DNA from: DTU052 sp050951725 | GTDB taxonomy: Bacteria; Bacillota; Syntrophomonadia; Syntrophomonadales; DTU052 | Assembly: GCA_050951725.1 (NCBI GenBank) | Contig: JBMNJO010000025.1 | Location: 1-64,000, forward strand | DNA: 64,000 nucleotides | Direction of reading: 5' to 3' | Shown: in pieces, positions 41,199 through 49,402 of the stretch | Position numbering within the stretch: the stretch's first letter is position 1 | How the letters are laid out: each line of letters starts with the position of its first letter | Program-made: the position numbers and the translations under genes | Notes under the pieces: model-generated | Databases searched by the model: none | The model's input: the letters and a program-made list of their open reading frames with translations, nothing else | What the model was told of the DNA's origin: nothing

Positions 41199-41789
41199 AA
41201 AAGTCGCCCTCCTTTTTTTGAATAGAGATTAAGTCGTTGTGAATATGCTTGTCTGCTGGTCGTGGGCAACATTGCGTACTCACGTGTAGTTCCTGCGAAC
41301 GACTCATCTCAGACCCAAATACCATGGCGGGGAGCATTTGTTTGTATAGGCGATCAACGTTTAAGCACGAATAAAGAACAGCTATTGAGGGGTTTAGCGG
41401 CCATCTGTTCTGCGGTACCATGCATCGGGGAATGAGAAACCGTTAGAAATAGGTCTTCCAATTAAAGATTTTTAGCCCGATCACCTCCCTCGTGATGATT
41501 ATTTCAGATGTAGTACTGGACGGATGGAACAATAGTACCATCATTCGACATAACGTGATTATATTTGCTCAAACGAAATTAATCACTACGAATATTATAG
41601 GAAAGAAAAACCAAAAGAGATAGTACTAATTAACCCATTTGGGAAATATTATTATTCCCAAAGATCTCGGCCCATCAGATAAGTTGGGGGCTTGGTGAAT
41701 TGCCGGTAAAATGCGGATTTCGGGAAGCAAATGAATTCCGTTTGAAATTTGTTCTGCAAGTTGCTAATATGTATAAGGTAACGATATAT
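41199..41789. other. 590-base gene-free region
   Basis: No convincing gene, RNA or promoter is seen on either strand before the tRNA. Short open frames here use no SD site. An AT-rich part (41,530-41,660) may hold promoters for the ligase gene, but no clear -35/-10 pair was found. Confidence 0.5.
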
Positions 41790-41861
41790 GCCGATGTGGC
41801 TCAGTGGCAGAGCAGCTGATTCGTAATCAGCAGGTCGCCGGTTCAAATCCGGCCATCGGCT
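41790..41861 (+). tRNA. tRNA-Thr (anticodon CGU)
   Basis: GCCGATG (41,790-41,796) pairs with CATCGGC (41,854-41,860), with discriminator T at 41,861. The D-arm (GCTC...GAGC), the anticodon arm CTGAT-TTCGTAA-TCAGC family with anticodon CGT, and the T-arm CCGG-TTCAAAT-CCGG all fold. The 3' CCA is not encoded. It reads ACG codons. Confidence 0.9.
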
Positions 41862-41885
41862 TGCGACGGGCTTAACGGTCATAAG

Positions 41886-42083
41886 TTAAAGTATACTTCT
41901 TTTCCCCACTATTTTGCTCAGCATCTCGAGCAGGATAGTGCTTTGCACTTCTACGTAGCCGCCGTCCTTTTGGTCATCCCCGTTGGGGACCATTTCCAGC
42001 AGCAGGTTACCCGGGCTCTTTTCGCTTATTTCCAGAGTGTAATCGTTACCGGGGATAACAAGTTTAAGATAGGGATCAGCCAT
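41886..42083 (-). CDS. small protein, unknown
   Basis: A 65-residue protein from ATG 42083 after SD GGAGGTTGAAAC. It has mixed beta/alpha character (YLKLVIPGNDYTLEIS; EVQSTILLEMLSKIVG), no Cys, no membrane segment. The good SD site is the main evidence that it is real. Not recognised. Confidence 0.6.
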   Translation of the reverse strand: MADPYLKLVIPGNDYTLEISEKSPGNLLLEMVPNGDDQKDGGYVEVQSTILLEMLSKIVGKRSIL

Positions 42084-42311
42084 GTTTCAACCTCCGGCCA
42101 GATTATTACTTAAGGGGTTTCGCCAAATGGAAATAAAATCCTGCCATTGAGGCCATTTATTTGCAGCGTGAAAGGTTTCCCAGCGCGCAAACGCGGTTAT
42201 ACTCGGGGATGCCTTTCGCAGGGCTCTTATTTCGTCGAAGAATATGCCGCGGCGCCAATAAGTCTTTCATTATTAGTGTGTAATATGGGAAAATAGAAAA
42301 GGTGATTGGAA

Positions 42312-43451
42312 TTGAAAGAAATACTGGATGTATTCATCCCGACAAACAATTATATTCCCCTTTCCATTGAGACCTTGCTCCCATGGCTAACCGATATCGG
42401 TATCGCATTGGTTATTTTCCTGGTGATCTATCTGTTCAGGAAGTTCTTTGTGCAGAAGATCATTAACCTGCTGCTTAAGATAACCGACAAAACCCACATC
42501 GGGCTGGATAATCTCCTGATTATGGCTTATGAAAAACCCCTGCAGCTGTTTTTCGCAGCCCTGGGTATCTATCTGGCATTGGCTTATCTGCCGCTCAGTG
42601 TGGAGACAAATGTTCTCATCTCCCGACTCTATCGTTCTATAGTGATAATTCTTGTATCCTTCGGCCTTTGGAATCTGGTGGGGCTTGTCTGTGAATCGAC
42701 TGAAGAAACCGGAAACCTGGCTATTTTTAAGATTGACAAGATCCTGTTGCCATTTTTATCAAGGGTTTTGAAATTCATAATAGTAGTCCTGGCCTTGAGC
42801 ATTATCCTGCAGGAGTGGGATTATGACATCAATGGCCTTATTGCCGGGTTGGGGTTAGGAGGGTTGGCTTTTGCTCTCGCGGCTCAACAGACCCTGGCTA
42901 ATCTTTTTGGGGGCTTTGTGATCCTAACGGACAAACCTTTCTCATTGGGTGATTGGATCTTAACCCCCAGTGTGGAGGGGGTTGTAGAGGACATTAACTT
43001 CCGCAGCACCAAAATCCGCACGTTTGCTCAGGCGGTTGTTAGTATACCCAATTCCACGCTGGCCAGCGAACCGATAACCAACTGGAGCCGCATGGATAAG
43101 AGAAGGATTACTTTCATGCTGGGTGTGAACTACAGCACTCCCCGAGAGAAGATCGAGAAATGCGTTACCGACATCAGGGAAATGCTGCGCAGCCATCCGG
43201 ACATTCACCAGGAAACCATTTTTGTCAATTTTGACTCCTATGGGGAGAGCAGCCTGAATATATTCCTGTGGTTCTTTACCAAGACTACGGTTTGGGAAGA
43301 ATTCCTGCAGGTAAAGGAAGATGTTAACCTGAAGATAATGAGCATCTTGGAAGATGAAGGAGTTACAGTGGCCTTACCCAGCACAAGCATATACTTTGAA
43401 AATGATCTTACTACCAGGGCCATTAACAACTCCAACCCAGAGAGGAACTAG
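42312..43451 (+). CDS. MscS-family mechanosensitive channel
   Basis: A 379-residue membrane protein starting at TTG 42312 (TTG 42306 sits too close to the SD AAAGGTGA). It has about four to five membrane helices in residues 20-190. The MscS core is GLGLGGLAFALAAQQTLANLFGG, the Gly/Ala-packed pore helix, followed by the beta domain (DWILTPSVEGVVEDINFRSTKIRTF split). It opens under membrane tension and lets ions out at osmotic downshock. A terminator follows. Confidence 0.9.
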   Translation: MKEILDVFIPTNNYIPLSIETLLPWLTDIGIALVIFLVIYLFRKFFVQKIINLLLKITDKTHIGLDNLLIMAYEKPLQLFFAALGIYLALAYLPLSVETNVLISRLYRSIVIILVSFGLWNLVGLVCESTEETGNLAIFKIDKILLPFLSRVLKFIIVVLALSIILQEWDYDINGLIAGLGLGGLAFALAAQQTLANLFGGFVILTDKPFSLGDWILTPSVEGVVEDINFRSTKIRTFAQAVVSIPNSTLASEPITNWSRMDKRRITFMLGVNYSTPREKIEKCVTDIREMLRSHPDIHQETIFVNFDSYGESSLNIFLWFFTKTTVWEEFLQVKEDVNLKIMSILEDEGVTVALPSTSIYFENDLTTRAINNSNPERN

Positions 43452-43537
43452 AAAGGGTTTGTGTGTTGCGTTGGAACAGAACGATTTCTGGAGGAAGAAA
43501 CGTTCTTTGCCCAACAGCTGAAATAGACGAACGAAAG

Positions 43538-43571
43538 AAAATCCCGTACCACCTCAGTGATACGGGATTTT
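43538..43571. terminator. terminator with conserved loop, copy 2
   Basis: AAAATCCCGTA (43,538-43,548) and TACGGGATTTT (43,561-43,571), with loop CCACCTCAGTGA. Stem and loop closely resemble the one at 36,065. It lies between the convergent MscS and SDR genes. Confidence 0.75.
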
Positions 43572-43635
43572 GATCAATTTTACGCCGTTATGTCTATAAT
43601 CAGGGTGCATGTTGTGAGCGGGTTCACCTGGCGGT

Positions 43636-44409
43636 CTAGCCGCAGGTCATGCCGCCATCGATGATAAAGGTCTGTCCGGTGATAAAATCTGACGCAGGAG
43701 ATGCCAGAAGCAGGATCAGTCCCTTCATATCATGATCTCCACCGAACCTGCGCAGGGGTATCCGCGGCAGAACTTTGTCCTTGGTCATCTCCAGCAGACC
43801 ACTGCTCATATGAGTTGGGAAGTAACCGGGCGCTATGGCGTTAACGTTGATTCCATACCGGGCCCATTTTATAGCCAGGTCTTTAGTAAGTACAACTACC
43901 GCTCCCTTGCTGGCCTGGTAAGCTATGGTGTCCTGCATCTCAGGTTCGCTTCCCACGAAGGCCGCAATCGATGCGACGTTGATGATCTTTCCTCCACCAT
44001 TTTCCTTCATGACCCGGGCGGCAATAGCTGAAAGATCAAACAGTCCAGTTACGTTTATGTTGAAAACCCTTTCCCACTTGTCCATGGGGTAATAGAGGGA
44101 GTCGGCAGCCCAGGTTATCCCGGCATTGTTGACTAATATGTCCACCTTGCCGAATTCCTTAACGGTGAGGTCAATCAGGTTTTGACGGTCTTCTGGTTTA
44201 CCCACATCGCAGGCTGCTGGCAGGGCCTTAACTCCCAGTTTCTCCAGTTCTTCGCACAGGGCGGCGCAGCGCTCAACCTTGCGGGCAGCTACCACCACAT
44301 TAGCCCCGGCTTCGGCCAGAGATGTGCACATCTGTGCTCCCAGACCGATGGACCCGCCAGTAACCACTGCGGTCTTGCCCTTCAGGCTCATGAGATCAAA
44401 TACGTTCAT
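43636..44409 (-). CDS. short-chain dehydrogenase/reductase
   Basis: A 257-residue classical SDR: TGGSIGLG coenzyme site (~17-24), DILVNNAG (~90), catalytic Ser in NVASIAA and Tyr-Lys in YQASKGA, and a typical C-terminal GQTFIIDGGMT. The FabG/gluconate-dehydrogenase type cannot be refined. An Ala-Arg-Lys after the second strand suggests NADP. The gene ends near the terminator at 43,538, and a small monooxygenase-like gene lies upstream on the same strand, perhaps co-transcribed. Confidence 0.85.
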   Translation of the reverse strand: MNVFDLMSLKGKTAVVTGGSIGLGAQMCTSLAEAGANVVVAARKVERCAALCEELEKLGVKALPAACDVGKPEDRQNLIDLTVKEFGKVDILVNNAGITWAADSLYYPMDKWERVFNINVTGLFDLSAIAARVMKENGGGKIINVASIAAFVGSEPEMQDTIAYQASKGAVVVLTKDLAIKWARYGINVNAIAPGYFPTHMSSGLLEMTKDKVLPRIPLRRFGGDHDMKGLILLLASPASDFITGQTFIIDGGMTCG

Positions 44410-44492
44410 CCGTACAACTCCTTCGTCTAGTTGTTTGACTGATTAATGTTTACAGGACAGGTTTTCAAGGCGAGAAACGCTGCTTAAACCCA

Positions 44493-44792
44493 CTATCCCT
44501 TTTCAGCAATTACGTCACAGAATTTCATCTTTGCTTTGTCGCCCAGGTAGGGTACTATCTTTTTCATCATGATCTCCTGGAAATGAGGGGTCGAGCCATG
44601 CAATTCCATAGCGGCCTTGTCCTTATATACCTCGAAAAAAGTAAATTCAGTGGGGTCCTTCTTGGATTGGAGCAGGGTATAGACCAGAGTACCTTCCTCG
44701 TCTGATACCTGAGCAACAAACGATTTCAGGATCTCAGCCAGTTCAGCTTCCATGCCGGGTTTTGCTTTCAAGGTAGCGATATTTGCAATCAT
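44493..44792 (-). CDS. antibiotic-biosynthesis-monooxygenase-fold (quinol monooxygenase-like) protein
   Basis: A 99-residue protein starting at ATG 44792; a GGAGG stands upstream, while an in-frame ATG further out would add 13 non-family residues. ATLKAKPGMEAELAEILKSF, EEGTLVYTLLQSKKDPTEF (each split in the family as strands), and FFEVYKDKAAMELHGSTPHF are typical ABM dimers. Members oxidise quinols or degrade haem, but most are uncharacterised. It is upstream of the SDR gene on the same strand. Confidence 0.75.
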   Translation of the reverse strand: MIANIATLKAKPGMEAELAEILKSFVAQVSDEEGTLVYTLLQSKKDPTEFTFFEVYKDKAAMELHGSTPHFQEIMMKKIVPYLGDKAKMKFCDVIAEKG

Positions 44793-45107
44793 CTCTTCAA
44801 ACGCCTCCATTATTTTTGTTTGAACCGCCAACAGCTATGGCAAGTCCATGATAATAGCATATAATTATATTCTGCTCTTGAGAAGTCCTAAGCATGAGTC
44901 CTGCCAAAACTTACCCTGGCTATTCAAGAGATTTGACAGGTTCAGTCTGTCCAGGTGCCAATTGTATTTGTGGGGGAGTCAAGTGCCGAACGGTTAAGAT
45001 TATCCTGGATGTGGTGAAGGGGGAAAACCATACTGGAGGTGGGGTCCAGGGCCTTTCAACCGGTTTACAGATGAGTAGTGCTTAGGCGAACCAACCATCG
45101 GTCATTG

Positions 45108-45344
45108 TTAAAAGAAGAATCCTCTTCCTCCGCAGCAGGGGAAGAATCCTAAAAGAAACGGGTTGATCAAGCCAAAGCGGAAGTCGTGAGGCAATCCCAG
45201 CTCAAGGAAATCGTCAAATCCTAAAACCCTGCCACAGCATGGGCATGTGAACCTTCTACTGGCGAGAAATGGCAGTGTGATGCCCTCCTTTCTGAGACAG
45301 TTCCAGTGGCTTTCCCCAGTATAGGATATGAGCAAAATTTCCAT
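45108..45344 (-). CDS. possible small cysteine-rich protein
   Basis: A 78-residue frame from ATG 45344 (MEILLISYTGESH) with FTCPCCGRVLGFDDF and a FFPCCGGRGFFF end. The Cys pairs could bind zinc. There is only a weak GGAA before the ATG and no relatives are known to me, so it may be chance. The surrounding 44,832-45,107 shows no gene. Confidence 0.3.
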   Translation of the reverse strand: MEILLISYTGESHWNCLRKEGITLPFLASRRFTCPCCGRVLGFDDFLELGLPHDFRFGLINPFLLGFFPCCGGRGFFF

Positions 45345-45475
45345 ATCGTTCCAGTGGCGAGGATGAAAGCGAAGGTTAGATAGAAATTTCCTGTAATGCT
45401 GTGCACAATCGGCAGCATTCAGGGTACAATTGGATATAATAGCAGAATTAGGGCGAATCAAGAGGAGGAAATAAT

Positions 45476-45712
45476 ATGGCAGAAGTCAAGTTTGAAATTG
45501 TAAAGAGCCTGGGGGTTTTATCAGAAGGTGCAAGAGGCTGGCAGAAAGAGGTCAATCTGGTCAGCTGGAACGAGCGAAATCCGAAGTTTGACATCCGTGA
45601 ATGGGACCCTGACCATGAGCGCATGAGCAAGGGCATCACCTTAAGCAAAGAGGAAATGATGAAGCTGAAGGAGATCCTGGCAGCGATTGATATCGAAAAC
45701 ATGGACCTGTAA
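45476..45712 (+). CDS. PC4/YdbC-like ssDNA-binding protein
   Basis: A 78-residue protein from ATG 45476 after AGGAGG. It begins F-E-I-V-K-S-L-G-V-L-S-E, then GWQKEVNLVSWNERNPKFDI and REWDPDHERMSKGITLSKEE, the beta-ribbon plus C-terminal helix of the YdbC/PC4 family. These dimers bind single-stranded DNA and are linked with transcription. A single gene. The following 45,713-45,942 carries operator-like palindromes for the next gene. Confidence 0.85.
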   Translation: MAEVKFEIVKSLGVLSEGARGWQKEVNLVSWNERNPKFDIREWDPDHERMSKGITLSKEEMMKLKEILAAIDIENMDL

Positions 45713-45783
45713 CCGGCAGGCAAGATCCAAAGGCGGGAGCATCAAGTCCTGCGTTGGCCCAAGTACGAACCAGTTCGATGCCA

Positions 45784-45801
45784 TATACCCCAATAGGTAT
45801 A
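45784..45801 (+). promoter_or_regulatory. operator-like palindrome, site 1
   Basis: TATACCCCAATAGGTATA: TATACC and GGTATA half-sites, the TACC...GGTA layout of CsoR/CstR operators. It lies 142 bases upstream of the CsoR-like gene. Confidence 0.45.
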
Positions 45802-45910
45802 GATGATTGTAAAGAGAGCCAGATACCCGGAGTCAGCGGCCAACTCCCAAATTTGACACCAGCCAGCGGACACCATTAGAATTAAGATGTGGTGCTATAT
45901 AAAATTGTGT

Positions 45911-45927
45911 AATACCTGGTATGGGTA
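45911..45927 (+). promoter_or_regulatory. operator-like palindrome, site 2
   Basis: ATACCTGGTATGGGTAT, with ATACC and GGTAT half-sites, 15 bases upstream of the CsoR-like start codon. Position over the leader suggests autorepression. Confidence 0.5.
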
Positions 45928-45942
45928 TAGGGGAGCGATACA

Positions 45943-46224
45943 ATGAAGGTGAATGGCGACCGGAATGAATGCCGGCAGGACATACAGGCCCGCCTGAAGA
46001 AAATCGAAGGACAGGTGCGTGGAATTTCACGAATGGTTGATGAGGAACGCGATTGCAAGGATATCATGGTGCAGCTTACCGCAGTAAAAGCGGCCATTTC
46101 TCAGGTAGGGGTACTGGTCCTCACCAATTATCTGGCCAACTGCCTGGGAGAAGACCTGGTCAAGGACCAGAGTGTCCAGGAAAACCTCGACAAGTTTTCA
46201 GACCTGCTCCGGAAATGGTCCTAA
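45943..46224 (+). CDS. CsoR/CstR-family regulator
   Basis: A 93-residue all-helical protein (DUF156). The N-terminal helix RLKKIEGQVRGISRMVDEE and ERDCKDIMVQLTAVKAA carry the first Cys; the second is in NYLANCL. The copper-sensor His of the C-x(n)-H-x3-C triad is replaced by Asn. Loss of this His is the mark of persulfide sensors of the CstR type, rather than copper CsoR or formaldehyde FrmR. No adjoining sulfurtransferase or copper exporter is seen. SD AGGGGAG precedes the ATG. Operators upstream suggest autoregulation. Confidence 0.8.
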   Translation: MKVNGDRNECRQDIQARLKKIEGQVRGISRMVDEERDCKDIMVQLTAVKAAISQVGVLVLTNYLANCLGEDLVKDQSVQENLDKFSDLLRKWS

Positions 46225-46386
46225 ACACAGGCCCGGTCCCGGTAACCGCGACCAACGGCCGGTCACACGTGTAAGGGGGGTGCAGTTGTGTTGGCACACG
46301 TGTCGCGTTTTAACAGAACTGCACCTTTAACACAAATCCGTTCCTTGATTGGCCAAAGAGAGACGGCAAACACCCTGTAACTCTGT

Positions 46387-46602
46387 TTACTTTTCGGGTG
46401 GTTCTATGGAAGCATTGGCCGGGGGTACGTCGGGCAGGATCATGTAAAACTGTGACTCAATAGCTCTGGCCAGTTCCGGATCATGGATGCCTTCAGCCGG
46501 TTTGGGTTTTCTCTTGCTGGCAATTGGGATTATTACCGTATACTTGTTCTCACTTTTGTTCTGTTCGCCGGCTTTTTTTGTAAAAGGTTTAATGCGATGC
46601 AT
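46387..46602 (-). CDS. small basic protein, unknown
   Basis: A 71-residue protein from ATG 46602 with SD GGAGATCAA. It has a lysine-rich start (MHRIKPFTKKAGEQNKSENK) and an acidic proline-rich end (LPDVPPANASIEPPEK). A short beta stretch (YTVIIPIASK) is in the middle. No domain is recognised. The good SD supports it. Confidence 0.55.
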   Translation of the reverse strand: MHRIKPFTKKAGEQNKSENKYTVIIPIASKRKPKPAEGIHDPELARAIESQFYMILPDVPPANASIEPPEK

Positions 46603-46866
46603 TTGATCTCCTTCCGATTATTGCATGGTTATCAAACCATGCGGACCGCCTTTGCCGTTTCCTGCAGGGCAGACCTTTGAATCAAGTATTGTCCAACCTG
46701 ACCCAAACTATACAGCGGTTACCACTGCACAGGCAAGTCGGTGTGTTGTGATGGGCAGGTAAACAAGGGAATGCATTCTTTTTTCCAGAGAGCGACAAGC
46801 CGACGGTTTATGTGGCGGGTTGACAAGAACCGGGATGGCACATCATTTTGCGGCAGGATGCAAGAA

Positions 46867-46895
46867 ATAAAACAGGCCTGATTATTCAGGCCTGT
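46867..46895 (-). terminator. terminator after the sirtuin gene
   Basis: ACAGGCCTGA (46,872-46,881), TTAT, TCAGGCCTGT (46,886-46,895): a perfect 10-bp stem with TTTTATTT following on the - strand. About 40 bases past the sirtuin stop. Confidence 0.75.
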
Positions 46896-46935
46896 AACAG
46901 CATAATATTATGTTATCCTCATTATTTAATAGGTA

Positions 46936-48270
46936 TCAGGATTGAAAGAGCTGCAGGTGTTGATCCAGGTCCTGCTTAACCCCTTTTTCCCGGGTAACCT
47001 GCCGTAAGCGCTCCCATTCCTCCCTTGGCGCGGCGGGGAGTCCCAGTGTCTGATTGCTGAAGGACCAGAAACCATAGGAACCCGCTGCCCGGGCAGCCAT
47101 CATATCAGCTATATCCCGATCCGGGCTGGTCTCTTGGGTGTAGGTGATGAATGCGTTGACATAATCTTTGAAGTTGTCCTTTAGCAGCTTGTTAAACCGG
47201 GATTGTCCCGGTTGGGGAACGATACCGGTTTCCGACAGCCAGGCCTCAAACTGCTGGTTCATCCTCTCCAGCTCTGCCAGGTAGAACTGCAGCATGGCCT
47301 TTTCCAGGGGTTGGCGACCACCTGTGGGGAAAGCCGTGATTATGCGGCGGGCCGCATCCAGATCAGCCCGGATGTAGCCGGTATGGCGAGTCAGGCTGTC
47401 CTGGGAGATATTGATGCGTCCTTTCTGATTATCCAGGAAACGCATCTCATTATCCAGGTAAGCTATCAGGTGGCCACAGTCAAAACCATAGGGAATGGGT
47501 TCCGGAGCTAAACCTTCATTGAGTGCCAGGATCTCATTCCAGAGATTACCCATAATCTCCCCGATCTGCTTGCGTATAACCAGGTCAGCTTTGTAATCCA
47601 TCTGGGTGGGCGTGTTGTTGATGATTGCCATGCGGTTAAATTCCAGGGGCAGGTAGTTCACAGGTGAAACCGTCAGGCTGGAACCGATGACAATCATCAG
47701 TTTGGGTATGTTTTGATATTTGCTGGCCAGCAGGGATGCCTCCTGGTAATCCGCGGGCATCATGTCTCCAAAAAGTACGACGTCAGGCTTCAGGATACCA
47801 GCGCAGAAACCGCAGACCGGTGGTATTTGGCCCCTTTCTACCTGACTGGTAATCTCGCTGATCGGCACCTGATTACGGCAGCTCATGCAGGATGCGGTGC
47901 GGAAATGACCATGGACCTCGTAAAAATGATAGGCACCGCCTCTACGGTGAAGATCATCAATGTTTTGGGTGACAATAGGCCCGATAAGCCTGGCCTGCTG
48001 CAGATTTCCCAGAACTATGTGCCCGGTGTTTGGTTGGGCGTTCATTACAGTGCTGATGGTCTCCAATCCATGAGTGAAAAAGGCTCGCGGATTGCGCCTC
48101 AGCCCTTCCACTGAGGAAAACTCCATAGGGTCCATCTTCTCCCATAGGCCGGTTCCCGGGCTGCGGAAATCGGGAATACCGCTTTCCGTAGAGATACCAG
48201 CCCCGGTTAGGATCCAGGGCACAGGAAACCTGAAGATGAGTCCCAGGAGATCGCTGATCCTTGATTCCAT
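46936..48270 (-). CDS. Sir2-family NAD-dependent deacylase with long C-terminal extension
   Basis: A 444-residue protein starting at ATG 48270, nine bases after an AGAAGGTGA SD. Residues ~10-240 are a sirtuin: GAGISTESGIPDFRSP, TQNIDDLHRRGG, EVHGHF (catalytic His), zinc Cys pairs CMSC and CGFC, and IGSSLTVSPVNYLP. Residues ~245-444 are an additional helical region I do not recognise, ending KQDLDQHLQLF. Typical bacterial sirtuins are ~240 residues, so this is a fusion with an unknown partner domain. No acetyl-CoA synthetase or acetyltransferase neighbour is seen. Confidence 0.85.
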   Translation of the reverse strand: MESRISDLLGLIFRFPVPWILTGAGISTESGIPDFRSPGTGLWEKMDPMEFSSVEGLRRNPRAFFTHGLETISTVMNAQPNTGHIVLGNLQQARLIGPIVTQNIDDLHRRGGAYHFYEVHGHFRTASCMSCRNQVPISEITSQVERGQIPPVCGFCAGILKPDVVLFGDMMPADYQEASLLASKYQNIPKLMIVIGSSLTVSPVNYLPLEFNRMAIINNTPTQMDYKADLVIRKQIGEIMGNLWNEILALNEGLAPEPIPYGFDCGHLIAYLDNEMRFLDNQKGRINISQDSLTRHTGYIRADLDAARRIITAFPTGGRQPLEKAMLQFYLAELERMNQQFEAWLSETGIVPQPGQSRFNKLLKDNFKDYVNAFITYTQETSPDRDIADMMAARAAGSYGFWSFSNQTLGLPAAPREEWERLRQVTREKGVKQDLDQHLQLFQS

Positions 48271-48513
48271 ACAATTCACCTTCTCTCGTAATTGCCGGCG
48301 ACACCACGAACGTGGCCCGGTTGTTCTTATATTCCTGTTATTAGCTAAATCCAGGTACTTTTCCTGCTGTCAGGGAACACCGAATTGCGACAACAAAATG
48401 TGGGTGAATAACAGCGCAACAAAAAGGATCAAGCACTCCAACATGATCCGCTAAACTCATTATTCTCTGATTTTATGGTGGCCATTTTAGCGTCAATAAA
48501 ATCTTAAAAGGCC

Positions 48514-49137
48514 TCAGTTCAGGGCCTTCCTTCTGTTCGATATGGGGATTCTGTATTCCCGGACACAGATATTGCCGTCTTCTATGTAGGCCATTTCCGG
48601 GTGTTCATTGGGGCCGCTGTCACTGGGTGGTCGTGAAATCTTATCAGCTATCCTTACCTGGCGGGGCATGAGCTTCAAAGCCAGTACAATGCTTGACAGA
48701 TCACCGAAACAGCCAGCATGAACCACACCTTCCAGGCGTCCCAGCACGATAATATCCTTGGAAGCAATCACCTCGGCGCTCTCATGGACATCCCCCATAA
48801 TGACTACGGAGCCATTATGGGTTATTTTCTGCCCGCTGCGCAAAGTCCGCTTGATTATGATATCCTTGACCCCGGCATCCCGCTCCCGGACAGTTTTGGA
48901 TACATGCGGAACGGCCAGGGTCAATCCATGGTCAAGGCATAACCTCTGCAAAGAACTCAGTTCTTCTGAAGTAAGTTTTTTTAACGGTTCTCCTCGAAAG
49001 GTGACCGAAAAGCCCTGGAACAGCAAAGGATTGACGGCAAAACGGTTTTTAAGTTCAGAAATGTATTCCTCCACGGTGCCCGGACGGAAAACAAAAATCA
49101 AGCCGCCGTTTTGTCCTTTAATCTCTACAACTGCCAA
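48514..49137 (-). CDS. minC: septum site-determining protein MinC
   Basis: A 207-residue protein. The N-terminal domain (AVVEIKGQNGGLIFVF and FQGFSVTFRG) binds FtsZ; the C-terminal beta-helix (RSGQKITHNGSVVIMGDVHE split; GRLEGVVHAGCFGD) binds MinD. Residues IVLALKLMPRQVRIADKISR (split) are standard. It blocks Z-rings near the poles. Here it is last in minD-minE-minC, whereas it is usually first. Confidence 0.9.
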   Translation of the reverse strand: MAVVEIKGQNGGLIFVFRPGTVEEYISELKNRFAVNPLLFQGFSVTFRGEPLKKLTSEELSSLQRLCLDHGLTLAVPHVSKTVRERDAGVKDIIIKRTLRSGQKITHNGSVVIMGDVHESAEVIASKDIIVLGRLEGVVHAGCFGDLSSIVLALKLMPRQVRIADKISRPPSDSGPNEHPEMAYIEDGNICVREYRIPISNRRKALN

Positions 49138-49144
49138 ATCTATA

Positions 49145-49393
49145 TTACCTGCCTTTTAAAGGAATGTTTATATCCAGTACCGACTGCCTGCCCCGGGAGG
49201 TAAGATTGACCTCGGGTTCATCGACATCAATGTGTTTACGAATAACCTGGATAACTTCTTTTTTCATCTGTTCCATCACACCGCTAGAGGTTCCAATTCT
49301 GTCATGCGCCAGAACCGTATGCAGGCGATCATTTGCTTTACTCCGGCTGGTGGCACTCCCTTTCTTGCGAGCAAAATCCAACATAACAATCAC
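49145..49393 (-). CDS. minE: cell division topological specificity factor MinE
   Basis: An 82-residue protein. Its first part has ARKKGSATSRSKANDRLHTVLAHDR (split; the MinD-binding helix region) and the C-terminal dimer domain QMKKEVIQVIRKHIDVDEPE (split). It stimulates MinD ATPase. MinE together with MinC and MinD occurs in Clostridia and related spore formers. It is nine bases after minD and seven before minC. Confidence 0.9.
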   Translation of the reverse strand: MIVMLDFARKKGSATSRSKANDRLHTVLAHDRIGTSSGVMEQMKKEVIQVIRKHIDVDEPEVNLTSRGRQSVLDINIPLKGR

Positions 49394-49402
49394 TTCCTCC
49401 CT

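Noticed and set aside
44894..45085. 63-residue frame on the + strand
   Set aside because: No SD site, unusual composition and no domain; likely chance.
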